From assembly GCA_016213625.1 (NCBI GenBank), contig JACQZZ010000106.1:62001-126000 (forward strand): 64,000 nucleotides of DNA, read 5' to 3'. Source of the stretch: Actinomycetota bacterium (GTDB lineage: Bacteria > Actinomycetota > Acidimicrobiia > Acidimicrobiales > Ilumatobacteraceae). Each line of letters begins with the position of its first letter. Position 1 is the first letter of the stretch. The notes below the pieces were generated by a model. That model was not told where the DNA came from and did no database searches. It saw only the letters and a list, made by a program, of their open reading frames with translations. Shown here in pieces: positions 34,165-44,618 of the stretch. Position numbers and translations under genes: made by a program.

Positions 34165-35352
34165 ATGCGCCGATTTCTCCCCCTCGTCCTCGCGCTGTGT
34201 GCCGTGGTGCCGCTGGCACCTGCGGCGCCCGTGCGCGCCGACAGTGCGGCCGAGCAAGCAGCGCGCGAGATCGCCGATGCGCGCGAGCGCGCCAACGCTG
34301 CTGCCGACGCCTACTTCGAGGCGGAGTCCCGGCTCGACGGTTTGTCGCTCGAGGCACAGGCGCTGGAGGCCGAGGTCGCGGATCTGCAGGGCCAGGTGGA
34401 TGCGCTGCAGGAACGGGTACAGCAGATCGCGGTGAACAGGTTCACGCGTTCGTCGGCGTCGTCGTCCCCGCTGCTCAACGGCTTCGCCACCCCCGAGGAA
34501 CAGATGCAGGTTGCGGCACTGTCGGCCGTCATCAGCGACACCTCCGATGAGGACTTCGACAACTACGACTCGCTCAATCGCGACCTCGACAAGAAGCGAG
34601 CGGCGCTCGAGAACAAGCAGGCCGAGGCGGAGGACGCCAAGGCCAACGCCGCCGCGCTGCGCGACCTCGCCACCGCTGAGGTGGAAAACCTGAAGGAAGT
34701 GGAAGCGCAGCGGCTGAAGGACGAGGCCGTCAAGAAGGCCCTCGCTGCCGAGGAGGCTGCTCGCGCCGCGAAGGCCGCTGCTGAAGCGGCCAAGCAGGCC
34801 CAGGCCACCACCACCGAGGTCGGGTTCGACCCGGCCGGTGCCGATGGCGGTGGCGGCGTGCCGCAGACCTCGGCCCCTCGCGCCGGTGGTGCCGGTGGCC
34901 AGACCGGTGGCGGCGGCGCCGGCGGGCGCCCGGGCGGTGCCGGTGGCAGCGACTACGGCGGTGCCAGCTTCGTCTGCCCCACCGGCTTGTCGCCGGTCGC
35001 GTTCGGCGACACGTGGGGCGCGCCGCGCAGCGGCGGTCGTCGCCATCAGGGCGTCGACATGATCGGTCCCATCGGCACACCGCTGCTCGCCACCGTCGAC
35101 GGGTTCGCGCAGCCGAAGAGCAACACCCTCGGTGGCATCACCATCTGGTTCACCGGCAACGACGGCAACAAGTACTACTACGCCCACCTCGACCGGTACG
35201 AGAAGCTCGGGGCGGTCAACGCGGGCGACATCATCGGGTACATGGGGCAGACCGGCAACGCCAAGTTCAGCGTGCCGCACCTGCACTTCGAGATCCACCC
35301 GGGTGGCGGCGCGGCAGTGAACCCGTACCCCACCGTGCGCGCGCACTGCTGA
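34165..35352 (+). CDS. M23 family peptidase with N-terminal coiled coil
   Basis: 395-aa exported protein resembling EnvC/NlpD-type murein hydrolase factors. A signal peptide ([20 protein letters not shown]) is followed by a long coiled coil (about residues 30-215), a Gly-rich linker ([20 protein letters not shown]), then an M23 LytM domain. Zinc ligands are in HQGVDM and in PHLHFEIHP (HxH). All ligands being present suggests an active endopeptidase rather than a degenerate activator. An ATG at 34138 would add nine residues before the signal peptide and is less likely. It is divergent from the ABC ATPase across about 115 bp. Confidence 0.87.
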   Translation: MRRFLPLVLALCAVVPLAPAAPVRADSAAEQAAREIADARERANAAADAYFEAESRLDGLSLEAQALEAEVADLQGQVDALQERVQQIAVNRFTRSSASSSPLLNGFATPEEQMQVAALSAVISDTSDEDFDNYDSLNRDLDKKRAALENKQAEAEDAKANAAALRDLATAEVENLKEVEAQRLKDEAVKKALAAEEAARAAKAAAEAAKQAQATTTEVGFDPAGADGGGGVPQTSAPRAGGAGGQTGGGGAGGRPGGAGGSDYGGASFVCPTGLSPVAFGDTWGAPRSGGRRHQGVDMIGPIGTPLLATVDGFAQPKSNTLGGITIWFTGNDGNKYYYAHLDRYEKLGAVNAGDIIGYMGQTGNAKFSVPHLHFEIHPGGGAAVNPYPTVRAHC

Positions 35353-35404
35353 GCGCGGTCGCACGGTTCGCGACCGGCGAGCCGCGTCGGCAAGGCTGCA
35401 CCCG

Positions 35405-36340
35405 ATGGATGAGCTCGCCGCTTCGCTCGCCGCCGTGCTCGGCGCACGACGGGTCACCGACCTCACCCGCTTGTCGGGTGGTGCATCGCGCGAGACGTTC
35501 CGCTTCGTGGCCGACGGTCGGCCGTTGGTGCTGCAGCGCCAACGAGGCGGCGACACCCGCAACATGGGCATGGAGGCTGCGGTCCTGCGCGCCGTGTACG
35601 CCGCCGGAGTGCCGGTGCCCGAGCTCGTCGCCTCGTCGCCCGACTCCTCCGACATCGGGGCGGCCTACATGATCTCGGCGGCGGTCGAGGGTGAGACCAT
35701 CGCTCGCAAGATCCTGCGCGACCCCGAGTTCATCGCGGCCCGGCGCAACCTGCCCGGCCAGCTCGGACACGCGCTGGCGCACCTCCATCGGGTCGATGTG
35801 TCGTCCGTCGAGGGCTTGGCCACACAGGATCAGGTGGCGATGTACCGAGCCGTGCTCGATGCCACGGGCGAGCCGCATCCCGCGTTCGAGTTGGCGTTCA
35901 AGTGGCTCGAGGATCATCGCCCGCCGGCCTGTCCGCCGGCCCTCGTGCACGGCGACTTCCGGATGGGCAACATCATGGTCGGCCCCGATGGCCTGAACGC
36001 CGTGCTCGACTGGGAGCTGGCGCACATCGGCGACCCGATGGAAGACCTCGGCTGGCTGTGCGTGAAGGCGTGGCGGTTCGGCTCGGACAAGCCGGTGGCC
36101 GGCGTCGGTGAGTACCACCAACTGCTCGACGCCTACGCCGAGGCCAGCGGTGCCGACGTGAACCCGTTGGTGGTGCGCTGGTGGGAGGTGCTCGGCACCC
36201 TGAAGTGGGGCATCATGTGCATCGGTCAGGCGAGCACGCACCTCAGCGGCGCGGTGCGCAGCCACGAGCTGGCGGCCATCGGTCGCCGCGTGTGCGAGAA
36301 CGAACACGACCTGTTCCTGGCACTGGAGGGACGCTGGTGA
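35405..36340 (+). CDS. APH/ACAD10-like phosphotransferase family protein
   Basis: 311-aa kinase-fold protein of the choline/aminoglycoside phosphotransferase type. The catalytic loop is VHGDFRMGNIMV and the metal-binding Asp is in AVLDWELAHIGDPMEDLGW, as in the ACAD10/11-associated group. An N-terminal SGGASRETFRF nucleotide-binding loop is present. These kinases, next to a DUF6285 partner, commonly sit with acyl-CoA dehydrogenases and may phosphorylate a hydroxyacyl compound, which is inference. The next gene's GTG overlaps its stop (GTGA). Confidence 0.87.
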   Translation: MDELAASLAAVLGARRVTDLTRLSGGASRETFRFVADGRPLVLQRQRGGDTRNMGMEAAVLRAVYAAGVPVPELVASSPDSSDIGAAYMISAAVEGETIARKILRDPEFIAARRNLPGQLGHALAHLHRVDVSSVEGLATQDQVAMYRAVLDATGEPHPAFELAFKWLEDHRPPACPPALVHGDFRMGNIMVGPDGLNAVLDWELAHIGDPMEDLGWLCVKAWRFGSDKPVAGVGEYHQLLDAYAEASGADVNPLVVRWWEVLGTLKWGIMCIGQASTHLSGAVRSHELAAIGRRVCENEHDLFLALEGRW

Positions 36341-36680
36341 ATCCGCACGACCTGCCGTCGGCAGAACAGCTCGTCGAATCCGTGCGCGAATGGCTGGAAC
36401 GCGACGTGCTCACCGCCACCTCCGGGCGCCTGCAGTTCCACACGCGGGTCGCCATCAACGTGCTGGCCATGGTCGAGCGCGAGCTGCAGGTGGGCGCCAC
36501 TCAGGCAGCCGTGCACCGCGACCGTCTCGCGCAGCTCGGCTGCGCCGACGAGCGCGAACTGGCCGACAAGATCCGCAACGGTGCCCTCGACGATCGTCTC
36601 CCCGAAGTGCGCGAACTGGTGTGGGCCACGGTGCAGGACAAGCTCACCGTCGCCAACCCCAAGTACCTCGACGCGCGAAC

Positions 36681-36684
<4 letters not shown>
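36337..36684 (+). CDS. DUF6285 domain protein
   Basis: 115-aa small helical protein: HDLPSAEQLVESVREWLE, FHTRVAINVLAMVEREL and ADKIRNG are typical of DUF6285. It is coupled by a 4-nt overlap to the upstream phosphotransferase, the usual pairing for this family, so it is probably an accessory subunit. GTG start at 36337. It converges on rlmN with a 4-bp overlap of coding ends. Function unknown. Confidence 0.82.
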
Positions 36685-37726
<1,042 letters not shown>

Positions 37727-37730
<4 letters not shown>

Positions 37731-39550
37731 ACGACCTCGGCAGCGAGCTGCTCGTAGGCACGAATTCGTTCGCGCGCCACGTCGAGACTGGCGAGCCAGA
37801 ACGCTCCGTCGGTGACGTCGAAGCCGAAGACCGCGCCGAGCTCCTCGGCCGTGTTCATGCCGGCTCGCGACAGTGCGTCGTCGTAGTGAGCGCGGAACCG
37901 ATCGGGGTCGGCCTGGTATTGGGCGAACAGGCCGAGGCCGAAGAGGAGCCCGTACGTGTAGGGCCAGTTGTAGAAGTGCGAGCCGTAGTAGTGCGGCTTC
38001 ACCGCCCACATGTACGGATGCGCCGTGGACTGGTCGAGCCCGTCGCCGTAGCTGTCGGCCTGCGCTTGCAGCATCATCTCGTTCAGTTCGGTGGCGCCGA
38101 CCGTTCGCCGCTGACGCTTGGCGAAGAGCTCGGTCTCGAACAGGAAGCGGCTGCGGATGTCGACGACCACCTGGGTGGAGCCCTGCAGGTCCGTGTCGAG
38201 CAACGCCAATCGGTCGCGGCCCTCGAGCCGTTGCAGCCCTTCCTCCACCACCAGGGTCTCGCAGAAGATGCTCGCGGTCTCGGCCAACGCCATCGGCACG
38301 GCTCGCTGAAGGGGCGTGCGATGTGCCAGCTGGGTGTTGTGGTAGGCGTGCCCCAGCTCGTGGGCCGTGGTCTGCGCGGCGTCGACACTGCCGCTCCAGT
38401 TCAGGAACACGAGCGACCGATCGTCGATGAACGGCATGCAGAACGCGCCGCCTCCCTTTCCAGGGCGAGGACCGGCATCGATCCACCGCTCGTCGACCGC
38501 TCGATCGACCAGGCCGCCGAGTGGTGCGCTGTACGAGTTGAACGCGGTGCGCACCACCGACAGACCTTCGTCCCAGGAGATGGACGCCGGAGCGAAGGGG
38601 AGTGGGGCGAACAGGTCCCACCAGGGGAGCGCCCCGTCGTGCCCGTGCAGGCGCGCCTTGGTGCGCATCCATTGACGGAAGTCGGGCAACGACTCGGTGA
38701 CGGCGTCGTGCATCGCTTCGAACGTGGCGCGGCTGACGCTGTTGCCGAAGAGCGACGCATCGAGCGGGGAGTTCCACCCGCGTCGGCGGTTGACCACCGT
38801 GGCCTCGCCCTTCACGCCGTTCATGGCCGCGGCGCAGGTGGCGGCCACCGTGGGCCAGGCCGCGAGCTCCGCGTCGTACGCAGCCTTGCGCACCGCGGGA
38901 TCGGCATGGGTGGCGAGACCGCGCACCCCTGCCATCGGCAGGGTGGAGCGTGTGCCATCGGGCATCGCGACCTCGGCCGTGAGTTGCGACGTGACGACGC
39001 TGTGCAGCTGTGACCATGCACCGGATCCGGAGGCGACGAGCTCGGCGTAGAGGCCTTCCTCCACCTCGCTCATCTGGTGCTCGGCCCGAGCAGCGAGCTT
39101 GTCGAGCGTGCCGCGGTGCTCGGCGACTTCGTGGCTCACCGCTGACAACTCGTCGACACCGAGCGATGCCATCCATGCCGCGAGACGAGCGATCAGCGGC
39201 TTCTCGCGCATGGCCGCCATGGTGAACTCGCCGAGCAACCCCTCGGCCCGCTCGTTGAAGCTGTCGGTGCTGGTGGTGGCGTAGATGTACGCCTCGAGCC
39301 GGTCCATGTGCTCGCGGGAGGCGTTGATCGCGACGATGGCGGCGTCGGCGGCCGCGCCGTCGGCGGTGGTGACCGGGCGAGGCGCTGTGGCGCGGATGTC
39401 GTGCTCGTCGAACAACGCCTCCAACCGTGTGGCATCGGCGGAGGCCCGGTCCATGGCGTCCTGGAAGGACCGCGAATCGAACGACTCGTACAGGTCGGCC
39501 ACGCTCCAACGGGGGAGTTCGTCGGTGGCGGGGTGATCGATGGTGGTCAC
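37727..39550 (-). CDS. M3 family oligoendopeptidase (PepF-like)
   Basis: 607-aa zinc oligopeptidase. The metal site is TTAHELGHAYHN with downstream Glu in MALAETASIFCETLV, typical of M3B PepF enzymes. N-terminal helices (YESFDSRSFQDAMDR) match the PepF_N region. It degrades short peptides in the cytoplasm. The start is GTG at 39550, overlapping the mshD stop (GTGA); its own stop overlaps the rlmN start. Such tight coupling suggests one transcript, although the three functions are not obviously linked. Confidence 0.92.
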
Positions 39551-40455
39551 TGGGATGATCCTCCAGATGGTCGGACGTAGGACTGGTCGGTGTGTGCCAC
39601 CTCGAAGCCCAACTGATCGTAGAGACGGACGGCCGACGTGTTGGTCGCGTCGACGTAGAGCATGCCTTCGGTCGCGCCCGCTGCGTACAGACTGCGCAGG
39701 CCGGCGACGGTGAGCGCGCGACCCAGACCCAACCCGTGAAAGCGGGGGTGGACGGCGATGACGTAGATCTCTCCGACGAGCGCGCCGTCGGGTGTGTCGG
39801 GGACGTGCAGCTTGGTCCAGCAGAACGCAGCGAGCTCGCCGTCGCGCTCGTGGAGCAGGAACCCTTCGGCACGGAACCACGGTTCCCGCTCTCGTTGCTG
39901 GAGGGTGGCGAGGTCCCATCCACCCTGTTCGCCGTGCCAGGCGAAGGCAGCGTTGTTCACCTCGAGCCATGCCTGCTCGTCGGCGCCCACCTGGAAGCCG
40001 CGTACCTCGACGTCGGTGCTCGCATCGATGGGAAGGTCGCGGCGCATCTGCAGCAGCGAACGACCGGGTCGCATCCCGAGCGACGCGGCCAACTCGCGGG
40101 CACTGTCGCCATCGTGGGTCCACCAGGTGACGGCCGCATCATCCGGGAGTTCGTCGAGCAGACGATGGAGCAGCGCGGCCGAAGCGAGGTCGGTGTCGCC
40201 GTCGAAGCTCGACCAGACGATGGCGTCGACGACGAAGCCCTCGTTGCCGGCGGAGGCCTGCGCATAGCCGATGAGCTCGTCGTCGCCCGTGGTGGCCAGC
40301 GCTGCCAGGAATCCCGGGCGCGGCCCGTGGCGGAGGTCGGCGCGCAGGTGGTCGTTCAGCTGTGCGCAGTCGAGCACGTGCGCGGAATCGAGGAACGTGC
40401 GCACCGCTGCGAGGTCGGCGGGCGAGAGTGCGCGCAGGACCCGGATGCTCACCAT
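39547..40455 (-). CDS. mshD: Mycothiol synthase
   Basis: 302-aa protein with tandem GNAT domains, the final enzyme of mycothiol synthesis, acetylating Cys-GlcN-Ins. The C-terminal active domain shows EVNNAAFAWHGEQGGWDL, REPWFRAEGFLLHERDG, FCWTKLH, GEIYVIAVHPRFHGLGLGRA and LYVDATNTSAVRLYDQLGFEV, all typical of MshD. The N-terminal GNAT half is degenerate, as usual. The ATG at 40455 is divergent from nth (start 40507). Its presence places the organism in Actinomycetota. Confidence 0.93.
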   Translation of the reverse strand: MVSIRVLRALSPADLAAVRTFLDSAHVLDCAQLNDHLRADLRHGPRPGFLAALATTGDDELIGYAQASAGNEGFVVDAIVWSSFDGDTDLASAALLHRLLDELPDDAAVTWWTHDGDSARELAASLGMRPGRSLLQMRRDLPIDASTDVEVRGFQVGADEQAWLEVNNAAFAWHGEQGGWDLATLQQREREPWFRAEGFLLHERDGELAAFCWTKLHVPDTPDGALVGEIYVIAVHPRFHGLGLGRALTVAGLRSLYAAGATEGMLYVDATNTSAVRLYDQLGFEVAHTDQSYVRPSGGSSQ

Positions 40456-40506
40456 CGTGACGAGGCTAATGGCTGCCTACGGTCGGCATCGCGTAGCCTC
40501 GCCGAG

Positions 40507-41175
40507 ATGGGGACGCCACGAACGCCGAAGGGTCGCGCCAAGGTCATCGCCGCACGACTGGCCGACGAGTATCCCGAGGCCATCTGCGAGCTCGATCACC
40601 GATCCCCGTTCGAACTGCTCGCCGCCACCGTGCTGTCGGCCCAGACCACCGATGCGCGGGTGAACATGGTGACTCCCGCGTTGTTCGCTCGCTATCCGGA
40701 CGCGCCGTCACTGGCGGCGGCGAACCCGGCCGAGCTGGAGGACATCGTCCGCTCCACCGGCTTCTACCAGAGCAAGGCGAAGAATCTCATCGCCATGGCC
40801 CAGGGGCTGGTCGAACGATTCGGCGGCGAGGTGCCCACCGCATTGGACGATCTCGTCACCCTCGCCGGCGTGGGCCGCAAGACCGGCAATGTGGTGCGCA
40901 GCGTGGCCTTCGGCCTGCCCGGGTTGCCGGTGGACACCCACGTCGGCCGGCTCTCGCGCAAGCTCGGCCTCACCACGGAGGAGGACCCGGTGAAGGTGGA
41001 GGCCGAGTTGTGCGGCTACCTCCCGCCAGCCGACTGGGGCGACTTCAGTCTGCGGATCATCCTGCACGGTCGGCGGGTGTGCGATGCGAAGAAGCCACGG
41101 TGCTCGGACTGCACGCTCGAGGACCTCTGCCCGTCGTCGCTGCTCCCGCGGAAGCGTCAAGGCCGGATCAAGTAG
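40507..41175 (+). CDS. nth: Endonuclease III (DNA glycosylase/AP lyase)
   Basis: 222-aa base-excision enzyme for oxidised pyrimidines. The helix-hairpin-helix with catalytic Lys is LVTLAGVGRKTGNVV, the catalytic Asp is in VDTHVGRLSRKLG, and the 4Fe-4S cluster cysteines are CDAKKPRCSDCTLEDLC (C-x6-C-x2-C-x5-C). The ATG at 40507 sets the usual N-terminus; the long open frame upstream covers mshD and is not coding. It is followed by a probable small RNA gene. Confidence 0.96.
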   Translation: MGTPRTPKGRAKVIAARLADEYPEAICELDHRSPFELLAATVLSAQTTDARVNMVTPALFARYPDAPSLAAANPAELEDIVRSTGFYQSKAKNLIAMAQGLVERFGGEVPTALDDLVTLAGVGRKTGNVVRSVAFGLPGLPVDTHVGRLSRKLGLTTEEDPVKVEAELCGYLPPADWGDFSLRIILHGRRVCDAKKPRCSDCTLEDLCPSSLLPRKRQGRIK

Positions 41176-41195
41176 TTCGACGGAGAGCAGGACCC

Positions 41196-41223
41196 TTGCC
41201 ACGTCAAGCGTCCGGTGTATCAT
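41196..41223 (+). promoter_or_regulatory. Sigma-70-type promoter of putative small RNA
   Basis: TTGCCA (41196-41201) and TATCAT (41218-41223) are separated by 16 bp. They lie 20 bp after the nth stop and just upstream of two hairpins and a terminator, which gives a predicted start near 41230. Confidence 0.6.
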
Positions 41224-41229
41224 GGGAGT

Positions 41230-41326
41230 TCAACCAGGTTCCCGCCACCTGGTTTGTGAGCGATACTGGGATCCGCCGCCTGGTATTGCCGGCGACGGCC
41301 CCCTGGGGGGGCCGTCGCCGCTTTTT
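41230..41326 (+). ncRNA. Putative 6C-like small RNA
   Basis: The predicted transcript is about 97 nt. Hairpin 1 is AACCAGGT/ACCTGGTT (41232-41254) with C-rich loop TCCCGCC. Hairpin 2 spans about 41258-41289, pairing GCGATACTGGG with CCTGGTATTGC (11 bp with G-U pairs) around loop ATCCGCCG. A strong intrinsic terminator follows directly. Two C-rich-loop hairpins plus a terminator is the architecture of the actinobacterial 6C RNA family; here the C runs are interrupted by G, so it may be a divergent member or an analogue. It lies alone between nth and a convergent small ORF. Confidence 0.6.
41291..41326 (+). terminator. Strong intrinsic terminator of the small RNA
   Basis: GGCGACGGCCCCC (41291-41303), loop TGG and GGGGGCCGTCGCC (41307-41319) form a perfect 13-bp stem followed by GCTTTTT. 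It would also stop any transcript reading through from nth. Confidence 0.9.
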
Positions 41327-41346
41327 CCAGCGTGCTGCGTGGCCGG

Positions 41347-41562
41347 TCAGTGTCGCGGCGTGGCCGTCTTCGAGGCCTTGCGCACCAGTCGCGCGGCCGT
41401 GCGCAGCGAGCGTTCGGCCTCGACCAGCGCATTGATCATGTCGCCCTGGTCGTCGTGCTGATAGTGCGGCACCATGTCGCCGATCTGCTCGTGATACCGC
41501 TCGAGATGGTCGGCGATCACCGCGAGCATGGCGGACGGGTTGCCGGCGAGGTGAGAAGCCAT
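41347..41562 (-). CDS. Small hypothetical helical protein
   Basis: 71 aa from ATG 41562: MASHLAGNPSAMLAVIADHL, then HYQHDDQGDMINALVEAERSL and a basic tail. It is predicted helical and soluble with no recognised motif. The ribosome binding site is weak. It is divergent from hisC (53 bp) and convergent with the small RNA. It could be a genuine small conserved protein; the amino-acid composition is protein-like rather than the Arg/Ala-rich pattern of shadow frames. Function unknown. Confidence 0.5.
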   Translation of the reverse strand: MASHLAGNPSAMLAVIADHLERYHEQIGDMVPHYQHDDQGDMINALVEAERSLRTAARLVRKASKTATPRH

Positions 41563-41615
41563 GTCGCCCAGTCTGGCCCGAATGCATCCGTCCCGGGCGA
41601 TGCCTGCTCGGTAAC

Positions 41616-42698
41616 GTGGCCGACGTGACCCGAGTACCTGTGCGCGACGACCTCCGGGCGCTCGAGGGCTATCACTCGCCGCAGGTGCACGTTCGCGTGC
41701 GCCTGAACACCAACGAGTCGCCCTTCCCGCCGCCCCCTGCCTGGCGCGATGCGTTCGCCGCCGAACTGTCGCGGGTGGAGTGGCATCGCTACCCCGACCG
41801 TGCCGCCACCGCATTGCGGGAGGGCATCGCCGAACAGCACGGCGTGCGCCCCGACCAGGTGTTCGCCGCCAACGGCAGCAACGAGGTGCTGCAGACCCTG
41901 CTGCTGGCCTATGCCGGCCCAGGCCGCACGGTGGCAACGTTCGAGCCGACCTACCAACTCCATGGTCACATCGCCCGGCTCACCGGAGCGACGGTCGCCG
42001 AGGGCGAACGCGCCGACGACTTCACCCTCGACCTCGACGAAGTGCGTCGAGTGATGTCCGCCTCGCGCCCCACCGTCACGTTCCTGTGTTCGCCGAACAA
42101 CCCGACGGGTCTGGTCGAGCCCGAGTCCAACATCCGCACCGTGCTCTCGCTGGTGCAGGAGCAGGGCGAGTCCCTCCTGGTCGTCGACGAGGCGTACGGA
42201 CAGTTCGCCGACTGGTCGGCCATGGGACTGGTGCACGACGACATCCCGATGGTGGTGTCGCGCACGTTCTCCAAGACCTGGTCGATGGCCGGCTCGCGCC
42301 TCGGCTACCTCGTGGGCCCGTCGTGGCTGGTCGACGACCTCGACAAGGTGGTGCTGCCGTATCACCTCGACGTGGCCAAGCAGATCGCCGGCCGCCTGGC
42401 ACTCACCTTCGTGCACGAGATGGAGGACCGGGTGAAGGTGATCGTGGCCGAGCGTGAGCGGCTGTCCGCCGCCATGACCGCGATGCCCATCGACGTGTTC
42501 CCCAGCGGAGCGAACTTCATCCTGTTCCGGACGCGCACCCTGGCGGGCAAGCATGTGTGGCAGGGATTGCTCGACCGCAGCGTCCTCATCCGCGACTGCT
42601 CGGGCTGGCCGCGCCTCGAGGGTTGTCTCCGCGTCACCATCGGCACGCCCGCCGAGAACGACGAGTTTCTCACCTCCCTCTCGGAGGTCCTTGCATGA
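41616..42698 (+). CDS. hisC: Histidinol-phosphate aminotransferase
   Basis: 360-aa PLP enzyme converting imidazole-acetol phosphate to histidinol phosphate. Features are RLNTNESPFPPPP, YPDRAATALREGIA, FAANGSNEVLQTLLLAY, FLCSPNNPTG, LLVVDEAYGQF and the PLP lysine in SRTFSKTWSMAGSRLGY. The start is GTG at 41616; a second GTG at 41625 is possible. It opens a compact hisCBHAF run in which every junction overlaps by 4 nt. The first intergenic space (41563-41615) contains no clear promoter hexamers. Confidence 0.95.
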   Translation: MADVTRVPVRDDLRALEGYHSPQVHVRVRLNTNESPFPPPPAWRDAFAAELSRVEWHRYPDRAATALREGIAEQHGVRPDQVFAANGSNEVLQTLLLAYAGPGRTVATFEPTYQLHGHIARLTGATVAEGERADDFTLDLDEVRRVMSASRPTVTFLCSPNNPTGLVEPESNIRTVLSLVQEQGESLLVVDEAYGQFADWSAMGLVHDDIPMVVSRTFSKTWSMAGSRLGYLVGPSWLVDDLDKVVLPYHLDVAKQIAGRLALTFVHEMEDRVKVIVAERERLSAAMTAMPIDVFPSGANFILFRTRTLAGKHVWQGLLDRSVLIRDCSGWPRLEGCLRVTIGTPAENDEFLTSLSEVLA

Positions 42699-43285
42699 GC
42701 CGATCCGCCACACGCCAGCGCGCCACGAAGGAGACCGCCATCGAGCTCTCCATCGAACTCGACGGCGCCGGAACCGCGTCGGTGAGCACGGGTATCCCGT
42801 TCTACGACCACATGCTCGAGCAGTTGGGCAAGCACGGTGGCTTCGACCTCCGCATCGCGGCCCAGGGCGACCTGCACATCGACACCCACCACACGGTGGA
42901 GGACGTGGGCATCGCGCTCGGCGAAGCGTTCCGCGAGGCTCTGGGCGACAAGGCCGGGGTGCGCCGGTTCGCCAGCGGACTGTTCCCGCTCGACGAAGCG
43001 CTGGTCGAGGTGGCGCTCGACCTGTCGGGTCGTCCGTTCGTGGTGTGGGACGTGCCGATGCCCGAGGTGCTGCCGTTGGGCAACCCGCCGTTCGATCCGC
43101 AGCTCGCGGAACACGCAGTCCACTCGTTCGCCACCGCGGCGGGCATCACCCTGCACGTGCGGCTGTGCCACGGCACCAACGTGCACCACATCATCGAGGC
43201 GACGTTCAAGGGGCTGGCCCGCTGCCTGCGCGACGCCGTGCGGGTGGAGGGCTCCTCGGTGCCGTCCACCAAGGGCGTGCTGTGA
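42695..43285 (+). CDS. hisB: Imidazoleglycerol-phosphate dehydratase
   Basis: 196-aa Mn-dependent dehydratase. The repeated metal-binding motifs are present: FYDHMLEQLGKHGGFDL, DTHHTVEDVGIALGEA, and the second half AEHAVHSFATAAG with CHGTNVHHIIEATFKG. It is the monofunctional form, without the histidinol-phosphatase domain found in enterobacteria. ATG at 42695 overlaps the hisC stop (ATGA). Confidence 0.96.
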   Translation: MSRSATRQRATKETAIELSIELDGAGTASVSTGIPFYDHMLEQLGKHGGFDLRIAAQGDLHIDTHHTVEDVGIALGEAFREALGDKAGVRRFASGLFPLDEALVEVALDLSGRPFVVWDVPMPEVLPLGNPPFDPQLAEHAVHSFATAAGITLHVRLCHGTNVHHIIEATFKGLARCLRDAVRVEGSSVPSTKGVL

Positions 43286-43905
43286 CCGCACCGCTCGTGG
43301 CCGTGCTCGACTACGGCATCGGGAACCTTCGGTCCGCGCAGAAGGCGCTCGAACACGTGGGCGCTGACGCGCGGCTCACCGCCGACCCTGCGCTGGTGGC
43401 CGATGCGGCAGCTGTCGTGCTGCCCGGTGTCGGCGCGTTCGACGCCTGCATGCGCGCCCTGCGCGACGCTCAACTCGAAGCCGTGTGCCACGAGTCCGTG
43501 GCCTCCGGACGCCCGTTCATGGGCATCTGCGTGGGCATGCAGATGCTGTTCTCGCGCAGCGACGAAGGCGACGCGGCGGGGCTGGGCATCATTCCCGGCA
43601 CCATCCGTTGGATCACCGACCAGCTGCCGCGGCCGCAGATGCAATGGAACCAACTCCACCTGCACACCGCCGACCCGTTGTTCGCGGGTCTCGGGGATTC
43701 GCCGTGGGTGTACTTCGTGCACTCGTTGCACGGCGTGCCCGACGACCCGGCCACCGTGGCCGCCAGTTGCGACTACGGCGGCACCGTGAACGCGGTGTTC
43801 CGTGCGGACAACGTGTTCGCCACCCAGTTCCACCCCGAGAAGTCGGGCGCCGCGGGCCTGGCGCTGTTGCGCAACTTCGTCGCCGCGTTGGAGGACCCGT
43901 CGTGA
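43282..43905 (+). CDS. hisH: Imidazole glycerol phosphate synthase, glutaminase subunit
   Basis: 207-aa class I glutamine amidotransferase that supplies ammonia to HisF. The N-terminus is VAVLDYGIGNLRSAQKAL, the nucleophile Cys is in FMGICVGMQMLF, and the catalytic His-Glu are in TQFHPEKSG. GTG start at 43282 overlaps the hisB stop. The partner hisF is two genes downstream. Confidence 0.96.
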   Translation: MTAPLVAVLDYGIGNLRSAQKALEHVGADARLTADPALVADAAAVVLPGVGAFDACMRALRDAQLEAVCHESVASGRPFMGICVGMQMLFSRSDEGDAAGLGIIPGTIRWITDQLPRPQMQWNQLHLHTADPLFAGLGDSPWVYFVHSLHGVPDDPATVAASCDYGGTVNAVFRADNVFATQFHPEKSGAAGLALLRNFVAALEDPS

Positions 43906-44618
43906 TCGATCTCTATCCCGCCATCGACCTGCGCGACGGCAAGGTGGTGCGCCTGCTGCAGGGCGACTACGACCAGCAGACCACGTACGGCGACGACCCG
44001 GTCGCCGTGGCGCGCTCGTTCGCCGAGGCCGGCGCCCGGTGGATCCACGTGGTCGACCTGGATGCCGCACGCAGCGGCTCACCGGTGAACCGGCCGGTGG
44101 TGGCCGCCATCGCCAGCGCCGTGGCCGGCACGGCGTCGGTCCAGACCGGTGGGGGAGTCCGCACGGTCGGTGATGCCCAGTCGCTGGCCGATGCCGGCGT
44201 GGCCCGCGTGGTGATGGGCTCGGCCGCGGTGGCCGACCCGTCGCTCGTCGAAGCAGCGTCGCAGGTGGTGCCCGTGGCGGTGGGGCTCGACCATCGCAGT
44301 GGCGAGGTCGCGGTGCACGGCTGGACCGAGGGTTCGGGCGTGCAACTCGCCGACGCGCTCGGTTGGTTCCCCACCGCAGCCGTCTTCGTCATCACCGACA
44401 TCGCCCGCGACGGCATGCTCGGCGGACCCGACATCGAGGGATTGGCCGACGCCGGCCGGGCCACTTCGATTCCTGTCATCGCCAGTGGTGGTGTGTCGTC
44501 GCTCGCCGACATCGCGGCACTGCGTGGCGTGCCGGGCGTGTCAGTTGTCATCACGGGCAAGGCGTTGTACGAGGGACGGTTCACCGTCGAACAGGCGCTC
44601 GCGGAGCTGTCTCGATGA
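43902..44618 (+). CDS. hisA: Phosphoribosylformimino-AICAR ribotide isomerase HisA
   Basis: 238-aa TIM-barrel isomerase. The catalytic Asp is in [18 protein letters not shown]; a half-barrel repeat appears in VQTGGGVRT and VIASGGVSS; the loop VHGWTEGSG followed by [15 protein letters not shown] is of the ordinary HisA type. Most actinobacteria instead carry the bifunctional PriA (HisA/TrpF) with an Arg-Gly-Trp loop; that Arg is His here. So monofunctional HisA is likely. GTG start overlapping hisH. Confidence 0.95.
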   Translation: MIDLYPAIDLRDGKVVRLLQGDYDQQTTYGDDPVAVARSFAEAGARWIHVVDLDAARSGSPVNRPVVAAIASAVAGTASVQTGGGVRTVGDAQSLADAGVARVVMGSAAVADPSLVEAASQVVPVAVGLDHRSGEVAVHGWTEGSGVQLADALGWFPTAAVFVITDIARDGMLGGPDIEGLADAGRATSIPVIASGGVSSLADIAALRGVPGVSVVITGKALYEGRFTVEQALAELSR

